DNA of 64,000 nucleotides from Megalopta genalis (lineage: Eukaryota > Arthropoda > Insecta > Hymenoptera > Halictidae). Shown here piece after piece: positions 13,104 through 26,700 of this stretch (the first letter of the stretch is position 1; every line of letters begins with the position of its first letter). A program made the translations under genes and the position numbers. The notes below the pieces were generated by a model. That model was not told the origin of the DNA, made no database searches, and worked only from the letters and a program-made list of their open reading frames with translations. Where the stretch lies: the NCBI RefSeq assembly GCF_051020955.1, contig NC_135018.1, positions 25,509,271 to 25,573,270 of the forward strand. The letters are read 5' to 3'.

Positions 13104-14104
13104 ATAATGCATATAATTCTGGCCGTTTCATCTTACAAAGAATAAATTATAAATCAAACATTTTTCCAGCTCATAAAATTCGGTTTCGCGCAATTTACTG
13201 TTAATAAATACGTAAATCTTATATTGTAAAATTCCATTGATCCATAAATACCAAATTTCTTGAAATTTTCACATGTCGCGTTTTGTAATAGAAACAAATC
13301 GGACGTAAATGCTTTGAAGTTAGGAAAGGTTTCCCTGTCTCTCGTGGAAAGTTTGACATTTACCACTTACAGTGTTTTCTTACAGCGATGTTCCGTTTAT
13401 CGCGATGCGTTAAACGGCAAGCAATTAAAGAACGATCGGCGCGGCATGGCAGCATAGTGCAAAGTAAAACGTTTGGACATGCCGGTCATGTGGGTAAGCT
13501 CCGATGAGCGGAATCATCGGGAACGGCGAGATCATGTTTGTATCTCTACTCGACCTCTGTCTAAGGCCGCCGACATGGGTTTCGCTCGTCGAAGCCTTCC
13601 TGTAGACGTGAAAGGTTCTGTAGCTGGTTCCGTTTAAACCATCCGGCCCTCGCGATCAAAACCCAGTAACCTAGTAAGAAATACTTTCTGAAATGCAAAA
13701 TTGCATCTGCTGCCTCGTTCCACTTCCGCTATCGCGCGTTAGACGCGTGAAAGTTCGCGCAACATTGTTCGGAAGGCGCGAGATTTTTTCGTTATCATCG
13801 AGCAACGAGACAAATTGCGGATTCCTCTAAGCCCAGTGTTTCTCAACGTGTGGCGTACGCTCCAGCGGGAGACAATTCCGAATATTTTAAAGGGGCGGTT
13901 AGAAAATAATCGTGGGAAACAAATTATTGATGTTGCAATCCTAACGTTTCGTGAAAAAATGACAACATTACAGTCGATCCAACGAAACGTGATCTAGTGC
14001 ATGTGCACTAGAAGTGTGCAAACCCGCCTGAGTTTCGGGAACCCAAAGTTCGAGATAGGTCGGAAAGAGTCGGGGGGGATCGGACGGAATCCGGATACAT
14101 TTCA
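13104..14104. other. intergenic sequence, locally CpG-rich
   Basis: No gene recognised. Positions 13380-13800 have raised CpG density and could be an upstream regulatory region of the desaturase gene, but this is only proximity. Confidence 0.3.
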
Positions 14105-14284
14105 CAGGATCTCGAGATACTGAGTGTTTCAAGACTGCACTCGGTTCTCGGATGGTCTCAGGGCGGTCTCAGGTTCTATGCATGAAGAGTAGTATGCATG
14201 CTGCCTGAGATCGAGCTGGCCGAGATCGCCTGAGATCATCCGAGAACCGAGCGCAGTCCCGAAACACTCAGGATCTCGATTATT
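14105..14284. repeat. fold-back inverted repeat, arms about 60 bp
   Basis: The left arm runs from ATCTCGAGATACTGAGTGTTT through CACTCGGTTCTCGGATG and GTCTCAGG. The right arm is its near reverse complement, CCTGAGATCATCCGAG through AACCGAGCGCAGTC to AAACACTCAGGATCTCGA. About 55 bp separates the arms. The segment is more GC-rich than its surroundings. Probably a hairpin MITE or remnant; no open frame. Confidence 0.75.
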
Positions 14285-15351
14285 GATCTCCTCGATCAAC
14301 CATTCAATCAACTTGCACATAGAGAAATTAGGCAATTACTGTTCTACGAACGTGTCATCAAAATCCTAGATACATGAAAGATTCATGATATTAAAACTTC
14401 GATAGCTGATTTGAATTTATGATTTACTACATAGAATGGCATCAAATAGCGGATATAGCTGGATTCGTCTCGAAACCAACTATTATAATGTTACAAGAAA
14501 TACGTGTTCCATTCAAAAAAGATTAACATGTCCTTAAAGTCTCCTCTACCGCTTCATTTGCACAAAAAATATTAAGGCCAGGTAATGTGCCGACGTTTAC
14601 ACTTAAACGGGACACGCTGTATAGCTGTCACATGACAAAAATAACGAGAATTCGAAAATCGAATTCCTTTCGATTTTATAGAACGCTCCACGCAAACTAC
14701 TTGTTGTCTCTTCATCCACGATTCCTCTTCTATACTTCTCTCCTCCTATCTCCATCCATACTCCGATCTCTATTTCCCCCTTCACGCGCAGCTTCCCTTT
14801 ACGTCTCCCCTCTTAACACATTATTGTAACTCTCACAGTTGACCGAGCTCCACTCTCTCCTTCACTGTGCTTTTCCTATTCCCACCACCTGTGTCTAGCT
14901 TGGTGTAATCACTTTCTCTATTTCCTCCATACGCCCTATTAAAAATTAGAATTAGTTGCTCCCCTAAAACAGCGATTTTAGCTGTGCCTGAGACAGATGG
15001 ACCCTTTTCTTCCCCACGTGAACTGCCTGACTATGTGAACGTACAAATGAAATGCTACTTATATTTATTTAGAAATATGTACCACTTATTATTATTAAGT
15101 CGTATTCATTCTAAAACAAAAAACAAACATGATCGATCTATCTAATGGCGATATTGTCTTGTGAACTAGGATAATGCAGAAAATAATTTATTAATTGAAA
15201 CTTCTTTATGCGATGAAACAAATTATTTATTGTTGATACTGGAATAAATGTGTCTAAGAAAAAGATTGATCGAGCTATTTTAACGAGTTAATAATAATAA
15301 AGGTAATCAAATGAAAATTACACTGTGTATCTTGAAATACACCGAAAACTA
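14285..15351. other. intergenic sequence, no gene recognised
   Basis: Contains a pyrimidine-rich stretch around 14690-14880 on the plus strand. No recognised gene or repeat. Confidence 0.4.
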
Positions 15352-15784
15352 TTGGGTTGGCAACTAAGTAATTGCCGATTTGTTCAATGAAATAAAAAAT
15401 TTTTTTTACTTGGAATGAAGGTTCATCTGTAATGTATTTTCCATTTTGTTCGATGACCTTTTGCCATCTCTCTGACAACTTGAAAATTCCACGCTCGTAG
15501 AAAGTCTGATCCTTTTTGGCCAAAAACTGAGTTAAGTGAGATTTTACAGCGTCATCATCATTCAAAGTTTTACCACGAAGGGAGTTGTCCAGGGGTCGAA
15601 ATAAGTGGTAATCCGGTGGCGCGAGATCAGGGCTGTATGGTGGGTGTAACATTAATTCCCAACCAATATCCATCAATCTTTGCCGAGTGGACAAAGACGT
15701 GTGCGGCCTAGCATTGTCCTGCTGGAAAATGACACCTTTACGATTGACCAATTCTGGTCGCTTTTCCTTGACCGCTGCATTCAA
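15275..15784 (-). pseudogene. mariner transposase, C-terminal fragment
   Basis: An open frame of 169 residues preserves the second and third catalytic aspartates of the mariner DD34D triad: FQQDNARPH, then 34 residues, then the last Asp in HPPYSPDLAPPDYHLF. The DNA-binding N-terminus and the first catalytic Asp are missing because the 5' half of the element is deleted. The frame runs through the terminal inverted repeat (IGNYLVANP) and past the element end into flanking DNA, so the normal stop is not there. It cannot be an active transposase on its own. The start at 15784 is only the first ATG in the surviving frame. Confidence 0.9.
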
Positions 15785-15929
15785 TTTGTCCAGTTGCTAA
15801 CATTCACGGATAATAAAAAATAACATAATAATAATAATAATTTTATAATATAACATTTACGGATATCATAAAAATGGGAGTGAGAGACATCTATAACTGA
15901 AATCGGCAATTACTTAGTTGCCAACCCAA
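15352..15929 (-). mobile_element. internally deleted mariner element (578 bp)
   Basis: Perfect-looking terminal inverted repeats start TTGGGTTGGCAACTAAGTAA at the left and mirror as TTACTTAGTTGCCAACCCAA at the right, flanked on both sides by the TA target duplication typical of mariner. Full mariners are about 1.3 kb, so roughly half is deleted. The retained minus-strand frame encodes the transposase C-terminal part only. The repeat resembles, from memory, those of ant mariners of the Mboumar type. Intact ends could still be mobilised by a related transposase in trans. Confidence 0.93.
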
Positions 15930-16237
15930 TATATAAAACATTTAAGAACATTTTTGATCCATAAGAAGCGAATCATTATTTATCTCGAAAATTGCTTAAA
16001 ATCGATCGGCTCCGAATAGGAATATGTATTTTTGTTTAACTTGATTCCATCTTCAGTCAATACCAGTTGATAGAAACACTATTAACTACAGGACAAGATT
16101 GTTAGTACAATTTGATTTCTTTTAACAAAATTTTATTGACATATTGGTATAGAAATATAGTAACAATAACAACGGAACAAGGTTTTTAAAATTCAACCTT
16201 CTAGATCAATTCAAATGCTAGTTCCAGATTCACCAAC

Positions 16238-19200
16238 ATGGCACCGAATTTGTTCGGTACATCAGCGACACTCTACTTGGAAGCTTCGCAACAAGGGATC
16301 CATAAAGAGAAATCTGCGTCAGAGAATGTGGACAAGCAGCAATTGATTGCCCAAAACAGCTCACAACAACCGAAGTATAAATGGGACATCGTCTGGAGAA
16401 ATGTGATCGCTTTTACGTACCTTCATTGCGGCTCGTTGTATGCAATGTATCTGTTGATCTTTCATGAAGTAAGCCCTTACACATTTATATGGGGTAAGTT
16501 GTATTCCTAGAATATGTATTTTCGCACATACACTGCCGACCAAAAGTTTGGAATTGCTTGCAAATCGAATATTTTTATACATTTTACATTGTATACATTC
16601 TTATACACATTTTTAAATATTTAATTGTATTGCTGTGTTGAAAATATTCTTGTATAAATTGTAATCCCAATTTAAAAGAACGTTATACGTGAATCTAGCC
16701 ACCACGTAAAATGACAATCTGTTTACGCGTTCTATAGTTTGCCACCTGAATCTTTCTCACTTGAGAAAAGACACAACGGCCATATTTGTGCTCCGATATT
16801 TAAATATGGCGAAAACGATACAGATTAGTGTTGAAACTATAAATACTATTATTACACTTAGAAAAGAAGGTTATTTTGTAGCTCCGCGGTTTTTCTTGCC
16901 TGACCCACACCAAACCAGACCATTTTGTGTTGACCGACACACGCTTGACCGACTCCGACGACACTTAGCATTAATTTATTAGTTAATTTATTAATTTATT
17001 AATTACATAGACGTAGGACTAGCACAGGGAAATTCACAGCAACCTGAAATTTGGCATTTCCGGGAGAAATTACTGTATACAGTAAATTCTCCCTAATTCG
17101 CGCTGAGATTGTACACAAAAATGGACAATTTGGAAAGAGGATTTGGGCCTCGGTTTTATAATGATGACAATCAGTAACTATAAAAACGAGTCCCAAGGCT
17201 CGAATAATCATATCTCCTCTTCCCAAATTGTCCATTTTTGTGCACAATCTGAACACGAATTAGAGAGAATTTACTCTACACAGAATTCTTTTCCAATGTT
17301 TTCAAACATAAATTTTTTCAGGTTTATCGTTGGGAATGATTTCGGCAGTTGGTGTAACTGGCGGCGCTCATAGATTATGGGCACATCGAGCATACAAAGC
17401 AAAATGGCCGTTGCGAGTAATCCTAATGATTTTGCAAACGATTGCCTTCCAAGTAAGTTTCGTCCTTCATTTTTTTTTACGTTATCTACATAACGTTATC
17501 TATACATATAATTCACGCTACATAGTATTTTCAATTGAAACTAAAGTAATAATTGTAGTAATTTCTGCTCTCTTCTCTTCCCTTCATTATCTTATCATTG
17601 TCTCTCTCTCTCCCTCTCTCGCTCTCTCTCTCTCTATCTTTCCCTCTCACTCACTTACGGTCCATCTTTCGGCTACGCAAGACTTCGAGAAACCTAAGCA
17701 ATAAACTCAGGTCACTCGAAGCTGCCCAAACACTCCGCAGTCATCTGTCTTCTTTCTTTTTGGTGACTTATTACATCGATCGAATTCTTTGCTGCCATGA
17801 ATTTTTCAATTATCTATAAAATTCTATTGTCAAACATAATGCGTTGTCCCATTGTTCGACACTCCCCACATTTCAATGGCTATTGTTGCAGAACCATATC
17901 TACGAGTGGGCTAGAGATCACAGAGTACACCACAAATTCACCGACACGGATGCTGACCCGCATAACGCGCAAAGAGGATTCTTCTTCTCCCACATAGGCT
18001 GGTTGATGCTCCGCAAGCATCCCGATGTGATAAAGAAAGGCGCCACCATTGACATGAGCGATCTGGAACAGGACCCCGTCGTGGTCTGGCAAAGAAGGTA
18101 ACAAATGTTCGAATTTCTTTCAGAAATATTTGTATATCAGCGTCGGGTAAACTATGACGAAAGAGATATGTCGCGGGAGATTCTTAAATCATATCGTTCC
18201 ATAACACCGTTCAACGCCAATTAGTTTTCTCCATTGCCCTCAGTTTTTAATAAATTTCATTCCGAAGAAGATTTTGCAATTTTCAGAATTTTCTCTACTA
18301 TGATCGTAAAAGCTGTACGAATGATTATTACGTGGGACGATTCTATAGCATGTTGAAAATCGAACAGTACGAACACTTGAAAATTTTTTGCACCAATATA
18401 TTCAACGTACTAATTTTAATTAGAATCTACGGAATACAAAGCAGTCGAAGAAATAATTCAGTCTCAGACATCTCAATCAATCTTTAATTTAGTTAATAAT
18501 TTTTAAATGTCTTTGAAGCATCAATTTTCTTGAATTTTTTTTCTGATTACTTCAAGAATTGAAACAATACCACACGAAATAGCCCACTTTTTCGTTTCCG
18601 GTTGAGAAAATAAAATACGCCTGAATGCTAGTGATTCTCAACAAGGTAATTGCTGGATAATTGTAAACAGTAAAATAAACAATGAAGGTGATAATCGACC
18701 TTATACAAGTTTTCTGTGTTTCTGTGTAGTCAAAAACAAAAGTTCTAATTTTTCTTAGCGGTTTATAGAGGATGACATTTTCTCAAAATAACATGATAAA
18801 GAAGAACTTTCGGACTCGTGTCACATGAATTAAAATTTATAAGAATTTCCTCGTGGTTATCAAAGCCCAAAAAGCAATTAAATTGAACAGTGTATTCTAC
18901 TGCGAATTGTACATTCGTTTCAACAATACGAACGAGTAGCTGCTTGCGTCGACATCTTCAGTATTTTTACCCTTCTCCTCCGATTCCGACAGATTATACA
19001 TCATCCTGATGCCGCTATTCTCCTTCATCATCCCGACGTGGATACCTATCTACTTCTGGAAAGAGGCACCATTGACGGCCTGGTACGCAACCGTGTGGAG
19101 GTATACCTTCACCTTGAACGGCACTTGGTTGGTAAACTCTGCAGCTCATATTTGGGGAATGAAGCCGTATGACAAGTGAGTATGCTTTCTTCTAAACGCA

Positions 19201-20783
19201 ATCGATATACAAAATTATCCCAAAATTATATTACTTCCGAGAAATGAAAACTTGACACTGTACAGCTTTGAAATGAGTAGTTTTTGAATTCGTAATAAAA
19301 TGACTAATTTTTTAGAAACTATAGAGTGTCGAGTTAACAAGAACTTAAACATTTACGATTTAATCGTACAGGAAAACATGTCGAATATGTTCGTTCTTGG
19401 TACCTTGGCACTCCATATAGTTTTAAAAAAATTAATCTCTTTATTACTCGCATAGAACGAATAAGTAAACAATCGCATAACAGGAGAAAACTAAAGCTTT
19501 CGAATGACGTATAAGACATAATTGTTGAGCAATTATTATGCAGAAAATTTAAATCGAAATTAAAACCGCACGAATTTATGGACCAATCGAATGCAAATTG
19601 AAATTTACATAAACATTTGTCATGACAACATTTTAATCATTTAAACAATCTTAAAAGAAGAAACCAGAAATAAGAAAAGATCCGTTCTGTAGCTGTAAAA
19701 ATATTGTACAAATTTGTTTTCTATGAAATGTAAAAAACAGGAACGTAGCGCATGATAGAGGCTAAATACAACATTAAATGATAGAACGACATTTACGCTT
19801 CTAAATAATATATATTGCATAACAAAGGTAAGTTAAAAGTGTTCTGTTTCAATTCACAGAACTATTGGACCAACGGAAAATCGTGCCGTCGCTTTAATCG
19901 CTATTGGTGAGGGCTGGCACAATTACCATCATGTGTTCCCGTGGGACTACAAAGCGAGTGAGTTGGGAGACTACACGCTAAACGCGACCACAGCTGTCAT
20001 CGATTTATTCAGCAAAATAGGCTGGGCGTACGATATGAAAACCGTTCCCGCTGAAATCGTGAAGAAACGTGCTATGCGTACCGGCGATGGGTCAATGCAA
20101 GTATTTCAATGAATTCTTAATTCAGTAATGAAAATTAAGTCTTGAATTTTATTGCCTTGTTTTTATAATCTTTGTTTTTAATGAAATTGTAACTATCGCA
20201 TTTTAATCTTCGCATACAGAAACATTTAAACGTTAATCTACAAGTTTTGTCCTGCAAATTTCTACTTTTATATATCGTGTTCACCTTTCCTTTCAATGAT
20301 ATTCACCTTTTTGCAAATTCTATCCCTTAGCTTTTTGACTTCATTTAGAAACGATTTTTGGAATTTGGAATTGAAAAACTTCTGTCTCAATGCCGAACGT
20401 TGTTCAGCTTCTGTTACAGTTTCCTAACAATTCAATAACTTGCTCTACGTCTTTCTTATAAAAACTTTCTGCCCAACAATTTTGGAATCTGATCTAGCAA
20501 ACGGTTTCATAATTATTTATATAAATGAATAACTAAATAATTGAGCGTTATTAAAACAAACTTTTCAAAATCAATGAAGTCGCTTCACCAGTTTTCTTTG
20601 GAATTTTGATTTCGTAAGGGTTTGCTCTATTACTTAATTTTTCCTTCTTCGTTTTTCCATAGATATGAGAATGGGCAATTGACTCATACTCACAGTCACG
20701 AAGATGCGATTTGGGGTTGGGGAGACAAGGACATGGAACCTGACGAGATCAAGACAGCGGAGGTCTATAACAAGAGCGACTAA
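16238..20783 (+). CDS. acyl-CoA desaturase (delta-9/delta-11 type), six coding exons
   Basis: Membrane-bound fatty acyl-CoA desaturase of the endoplasmic reticulum, which inserts a double bond using a di-iron centre, oxygen and cytochrome b5. In insects this family makes unsaturated lipids, cuticular hydrocarbons and pheromones. Exons read from GT-AG sites and frame: 16238-16493, 17322-17452, 17892-18097, 18993-19175, 19860-20090, 20663-20783; the sum is 375 residues, normal for the family. All three histidine boxes are present: HRLWAH (about 102-107), HRVHH (139-143) and HNYHH (279-283), with the family landmarks GAHRLWAHRAYKAKW and TDADPHNAQRGFFF. Hydrophobic segments flank them. Intron 1 contains a MITE and the mariner remnant lies about 310 bp upstream. 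If the last donor is not used, reading on from 20090 gives a short alternative C-terminus ending near 20112. The exact substrate specificity cannot be told from sequence. Confidence 0.95.
17063..17279. mobile_element. palindromic MITE, copy 7, in desaturase intron 1, with an abutting extra terminus
   Basis: The element proper runs from TACAGTAAATTCTCCC (17078) to GAGAGAATTTACTCTA, with arms sharing GTACACAAAAATGGACAATTT. Immediately before it, 17063-17077 reads CGGGAGAAATTACTGTA, which is a right terminus of the same family. So either a second copy inserted into the TA at the end of an older copy, or a nested copy lost most of its length. Lies wholly inside an intron. Confidence 0.85.
17598..17645. 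repeat. TC-rich microsatellite in desaturase intron 2
   Basis: A run dominated by TC dinucleotides with CCC and G interruptions, within the intron between 17453 and 17891. Confidence 0.85.
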
Positions 20784-23700
20784 TTAATCGTATTCGCGGG
20801 ATTTCACGAGAGACGATCAATCGTTCACAACGTCAATTAATACATTTTTCATATACAAGGTCTATGGTTGATCGTTTGAGGAATCTTTCGATTTGTAGTG
20901 TCAAATCTACAAAGCGTACATGAATTCTCATGAAAGAAAAGATTGGGGAGTTCTGACCGCAAAATGTCTCATTAACAATATCAGAAGATTTTTCGAACGA
21001 TAGTGTAATTGTCTTTGACACAATCGAGGTCTAGAAAAGTAAACGTTTAGGGAGCGGTTTTGTTAGATTAGGTTAAAGTGAAGAAAAAGACAAAAAAAGA
21101 AAACAAGATCTATTTGATATTTGGTCAAAGTTGCATCGGACAGCTTCCATACACGGGGAATCAAATTAATTCGTGGCCTTTTCCAGTTATCGTTTCGAAC
21201 GATGCGAGCGTTTTATTGTTAAAACCGCGATGTAATATGTACACCGAGACGACTCTGTCGGGTAAAGGTATTGTAGTTTATTAACGTATCAATGAACTCT
21301 GCTCTGCTCGCATTGATGCCAATACATCGTGAACGACGAGCATTTATCGAGACCGGAACATAATGCAGCTCGAGCGATGTAGAACTATTGTAACCAAAGC
21401 ACTATAAACCATGTATGAATCGTGAATCGTGATAACGATGGGGTTGGAATCACGCGAATGTTTCTTAGGCGTTCGATAAGAAGAATAATATGCTTTGTGA
21501 TCAGACACAATGGTAGAATCTAGATTATTCTAAAATGCTCCATTTCTGTAAAAATTTCAAGCGTAATTGGATCTGTAGAGCTGGCCTAGGCGAGTCGCAG
21601 CTCGTGAACCAAATGTGGCTCTTTTCTCCTCTTACGTACTCCGTACTCCTCGTCCTCACAATGCGCCTTCAACGTCCGTCGACACTCACGCGACACCGTC
21701 GCTTGCGGCGCGGCGTCAACGATGACAACGGGAGTCGCGAGAAACGATATCACATTGTTTCTTTTGTGCTTCACGCGGAGCTGCCCCGGTAGCAATGTAG
21801 CATTTACGGAACACAGGTGTTAACGAGGAAAGAGTGGGATTGGTGGTGGGAGCTTGTGGCTCGCGGTCAAAATGACTCGCCCAGGCCTGCGTAGAGAAAC
21901 GTTCCTAGTTTAGTACGATTCAGTAAATTATTATTATTGTTATTATATATATTGTTATTATTATTTATGTTGCATGTAAATGTTGGAGAACTTGTGAAAT
22001 ATGAAGTCAATTGCAATCCAATGTAGTTTGAATTTATTTTTTATTCGCTGAAATCATTAATGAAACACCGCTGTTACTACACAACATACATATAATAGAA
22101 CGATTAATATTAATGATGAACCATGAAATTTTTATTTGGATTTAGTTTCTCACGTGTATTACTAAAATTTACATTTTTAACACATGCGTTATTTAAAGTT
22201 TTTTTACTTTGTATCTATTTTGAAAACGAAATTTGTCTTTCAAGTTGCTTCTGCGCGTCGCAAGTAATGACACGTTAGACCACGGATCTTTATGAATAAA
22301 AATTTAATACAATATGAAACTTTGTTGCTAACAGTCCATTTACATAATTCAAATTATACGTCGCGAAACACTTTTATTTCGAAGAAGATAGATAAATAAA
22401 CTTCCTTAAGCCCGATTTCTCTGAACAATGAATGATGTAAAGATCGTGTGACAACCAGCAACAAAGTCATTTCGAAATCAAGGGAGAACGCAAAGAAAAC
22501 CAAATATTCTCGCGATCGAATCGACGAGACAGATCCAGGCGCGAACGATGCAGCTCGATCTTCGTTGTCTTCCTCTTTCGAGGAATCATGCTAGAGTCGT
22601 TGTGAAACAGAACCCAGACAGAACGGAGTCAATTAAAGCGAACTATACATATTTCAATCGTGGTAATCGACGACCACGAGTGAACCATAGGACGTGTCGC
22701 GCAGACGACAATCGTTTTTCAATTAGAAAGAAACTAAGGGAAAAGAAAAGGCAAAGTCGAGAAGAATTCCAAGGGCGACAATCCAATTATCGACGACTTG
22801 CCTTGCATCTAGATTGTACTGTCGTGCGTAGATATATCTGTATTCTTATCGATCACTTTCGCAAACTTCATCGTACTAGATTCGAAACGCACAACCAAAA
22901 TAGAGACGATCCAGCTGATCATTGTGAAAATGCGGAACATTCGGTTCATTACGTATCTCTATTGTGCGCTACTATGGTACGATATCTACTTTATTTATTC
23001 CTCAGCCAGAATTTGTTTAAGACGTAAGAGCAATTATCTTCCATTCGAGACATGTCACGAGACTAGGAAAGGCACAGACAATACTTTTCGCAAGAAATTC
23101 CTTCGCTGCTACTCTCCAATTGTACGCTGATAGGATTAAATACTAATATGGATTCCTACGATACGAGAATTCATTTTGTAGCGATGATGAATGTAGTCTC
23201 AGCAGCTTCGAGCGCATGCTATTTTTATCTGTTGGAGATATTCGCAATCGCGATCCTATTCGTCTTCGACTGATTATGTTAACGGTGATATTTATTTAAA
23301 TGGTTTCAGTGATCAGAATTCGTACGTATTACAAGGTGCCAGTCTTATACATACACGTGCTGGATATAGGCATAATTTTATTTAAGAAGAATACAGGTGA
23401 CGAATAAAACCACTACATAACTATTCTATTCCTGTGTGCTTTATAAAGGCGGAAATACAATTTGTAGATTATAATCGGCATATTCATCGAGGGCTATTTA
23501 CTTTATCCAGGATCTGTACATACATGATGTACCTAGAACTTAATAGCGAAAAGTATGTTTATTATACGTTGCTTTTCGTGTGAGTCACCACTAGACTGCC
23601 GATATTTATGCGTTTGTAATATATAAACTTCTCGATACGCTCATGAAGCAGAGTTGAACACGGTGTTTTTGTTAGCTTGATCCATAACGAATTGTTTTTA

Positions 23701-26700
23701 CGAAATTCTTTTCGTAGTTCCGCAGTCTAGTTATCACTCGTACAATCTATCGATATTTATTTAATATAATGATGGGAAGCATCAAATAAGTTAGTACTTC
23801 TTGTAAAGTGTCTTAGACTCGAATAAATGTACAAAGATAAAAGGAACCGTGTATTGTTCACGACTCAATTGAATACTTGTTCGATCTTCATCGGAGACAG
23901 AAAGGTTTCATTTGTCGTAGAATTGTTGAACTTACGTGTACCTACATTTTATCTAGCACAAGTGAATAGCACAAAAAGTCATTAAAACTTACAGAATCTT
24001 ACATGGAACATATCTTTCGTATGAAGCGTACAAAATGTCTGACAGCGAACAGACTATTTCCACTTATACGCTTTATTTCTCGTTCTCCTTGCACTTGATT
24101 ATTATCATATCATTCTTTATCTTTTAATATGTGCATTATCTTGACAATTGTATCGAGACAATTAATTGGCGACAATTGTGTTATCCGAATGGATTTACAA
24201 CCTTGTTGATATCTCCAACAAAATGTTCCTCTTCTATCATGTCAATGTGTGTTTACAATATTTTCGTTATTACAGAAACGTTTCAGTATATTTTTATATA
24301 TACAAATTTTATAATAATCTAAATGTTTATTTGAATAATGCTTCCAGAGAGATGAATCAGAATTAGTAAATGCATCTTCATTACATGATTCTCGTTAGCT
24401 GTCTATCGTTTACATTTCTACTAACAAAGCGAAAGTTAACTCAATTTTCCCTTGAATAACTTAATAGAAAGGATGAGCGGTCTACTCGCGCAACTAATTT
24501 TTAGCGTGCAATGAATTCAATGCCATCAATTGATAATATGGATCAGTTGTAAATATCTTTTACCATTTCTTGTTGAGTATCCGAGATTCAGGACTACATT
24601 TCTTTTTTTTTTAGGAGGAGAGATACATTATTCTGTATAAGAAAATTAGTTTCCAACAAGCGACTATAAAAGGAAGTAACTTTAACAAAATATCCGCAAT
24701 ATCTCGATCTCACAAGCGTATCTTTCAGAATTCAGAAACCGAAATATTGTTCGACGCTTATAGTTCGTATGCATATAAAAAAGGAACAATGAAGGTGTAG
24801 TGCGTAGGACATGCATATTATGATAATATAATACGTGGTTAGTTAAATACGCAACAACGTTTCTGTTGCCCGCATACGGTTTAATATGGACAATATCGTC
24901 AGCTTTGTATGTATTTATAAATAAATTATTGTTATCCTTAGAAGCGCCTGTTGTAGTGATTCAACGCTGACTTGGTTCCCATTAGTATCCTTCCATTCTA
25001 ATGAAAGATAAGCTACAGTACAACTCATAGTTTTATCATCAAATATATTTTCTATTGCTTGGTGCTTTTAGCAAACAACACATAAAAATTACTCGTATCA
25101 GCTGAAGTGAATTTCAGCAAAATCTTATTCAAATTATGAGATCATATATGAATAATGAAACAAGCAATTTTTAATTGTGCATTACTGTAGCAGAAATGTA
25201 ACAACAAGTCTATGGCGAGTTTACGGTTTTTGTTTTGACGATGTTAAGCAACGATAACATCAAACGTATATTTTAAACAATATTCAATGGTGCAATAAAA
25301 ATGTTATCCTTTTCTTAACAATTTTGGTAAGTTCAGAGTAACATACCAGTATTCGTCAATTCTTCCATCGTTTTCATTGTTTTCTGTTTCACCTACGTAG
25401 TTTCTTTTTTTCATAAATGCATAAAATTCGCAGTCTAGTCATAAATTGCATTATGCTAATCACAAATATCTTCGTTGTCCATTATAATACGGCTTTGTTC
25501 GTTGACTGTGACACCTCAATGGTTACATTTGTTCGACAACATTTATCTCATTTATTTATGAACGTTGTAATATTTCCATCGGCTTCCTGACGCACCGTGC
25601 GCCAATTCGTTGCCGCGTTCAACGATTTAGCGAGACCGCACCGTTTCTCGTTAAGAGATATTAAGCCGACAATAAGATCGATAACTCATATCGATATACA
25701 TATTGACAACTAGATGTATGAATGGAACTTTATACTTTTTCAACTTATCAATATCAATAACTTTGTGATTGACTGTGGAAACGAATCAGCGTAGATAAGG
25801 AAAGGAAAACATTTTATAATTATATACTATATACAATAAAAGAAAGAGACAATGAGAATGTTAATGGCAAGATATCAATGCTGTCCACAAAATTATCTTA
25901 CCGTATAATCGCGGAATTATACGATATTATATCGCGCGAAAGCTGAAATGCTGAACCATAATTCTGTTTCCATCTCAATGAACAATTACTTCAAACGATT
26001 CTCCGTGACTCTCCGCATTACACCAATGCATAGAACATTTTGTGTTCAATTATGTGGAGATAGCGACGAAGATTATCCGTTTAATAAATTCGATACGCTG
26101 GCGTAATTCAATTGAAATGCTACTACATTTTGTAGCAAATCGTGCTGTACGTAGTTAGCTACCTACATGCTTAAACAAATCAAATAGGAAAATTGACTTT
26201 TATTGAGAAAGAAATTGTTACTCGTGTATTTATTGAATACATGTATATTTATTTATTCGCGAGGCGCTAATTACGAAAAGTATATGTATCTATACAGTTT
26301 GTTCGAATGAGTTTTACAAACACGTTCGTTTCGCGAGAACTGAATAACGAATGAAATTATGTGTTGCGAACACTTTCATGTTGCATCCTTAATACGTGAA
26401 ATAAAGATTCCTGGTGACGAATCAACTATTGCGGAATTGCGCATCAGTAATTCGATCCAATTGACTAAGACTTTGCACACGGCTCCTCTACATTGCATCC
26501 AATTGAGAACGAGCCTATTTCATAGTGTGGCCAGTGTGCTCCCTGCAGTTCTTGTTCAATGATTAACGGAAGAAGAACCACGTGCTTCACAAAGTCAAAT
26601 TTCTCTCGTAAACGAAAGACATTCCCGCCTAATCGCAGTGATAAACACAAAAAGTACGGAAAGGTACAAAACGACTATTTTTTTAATTTTGTTTACATTG

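Noticed and set aside
22548..23027. Open frame of 159 residues, Arg-rich, upstream half of a gene desert
   Set aside because: No domain, signal peptide or repeat; composition follows base content; overlapped by another frame (22924-23130); no splice context.
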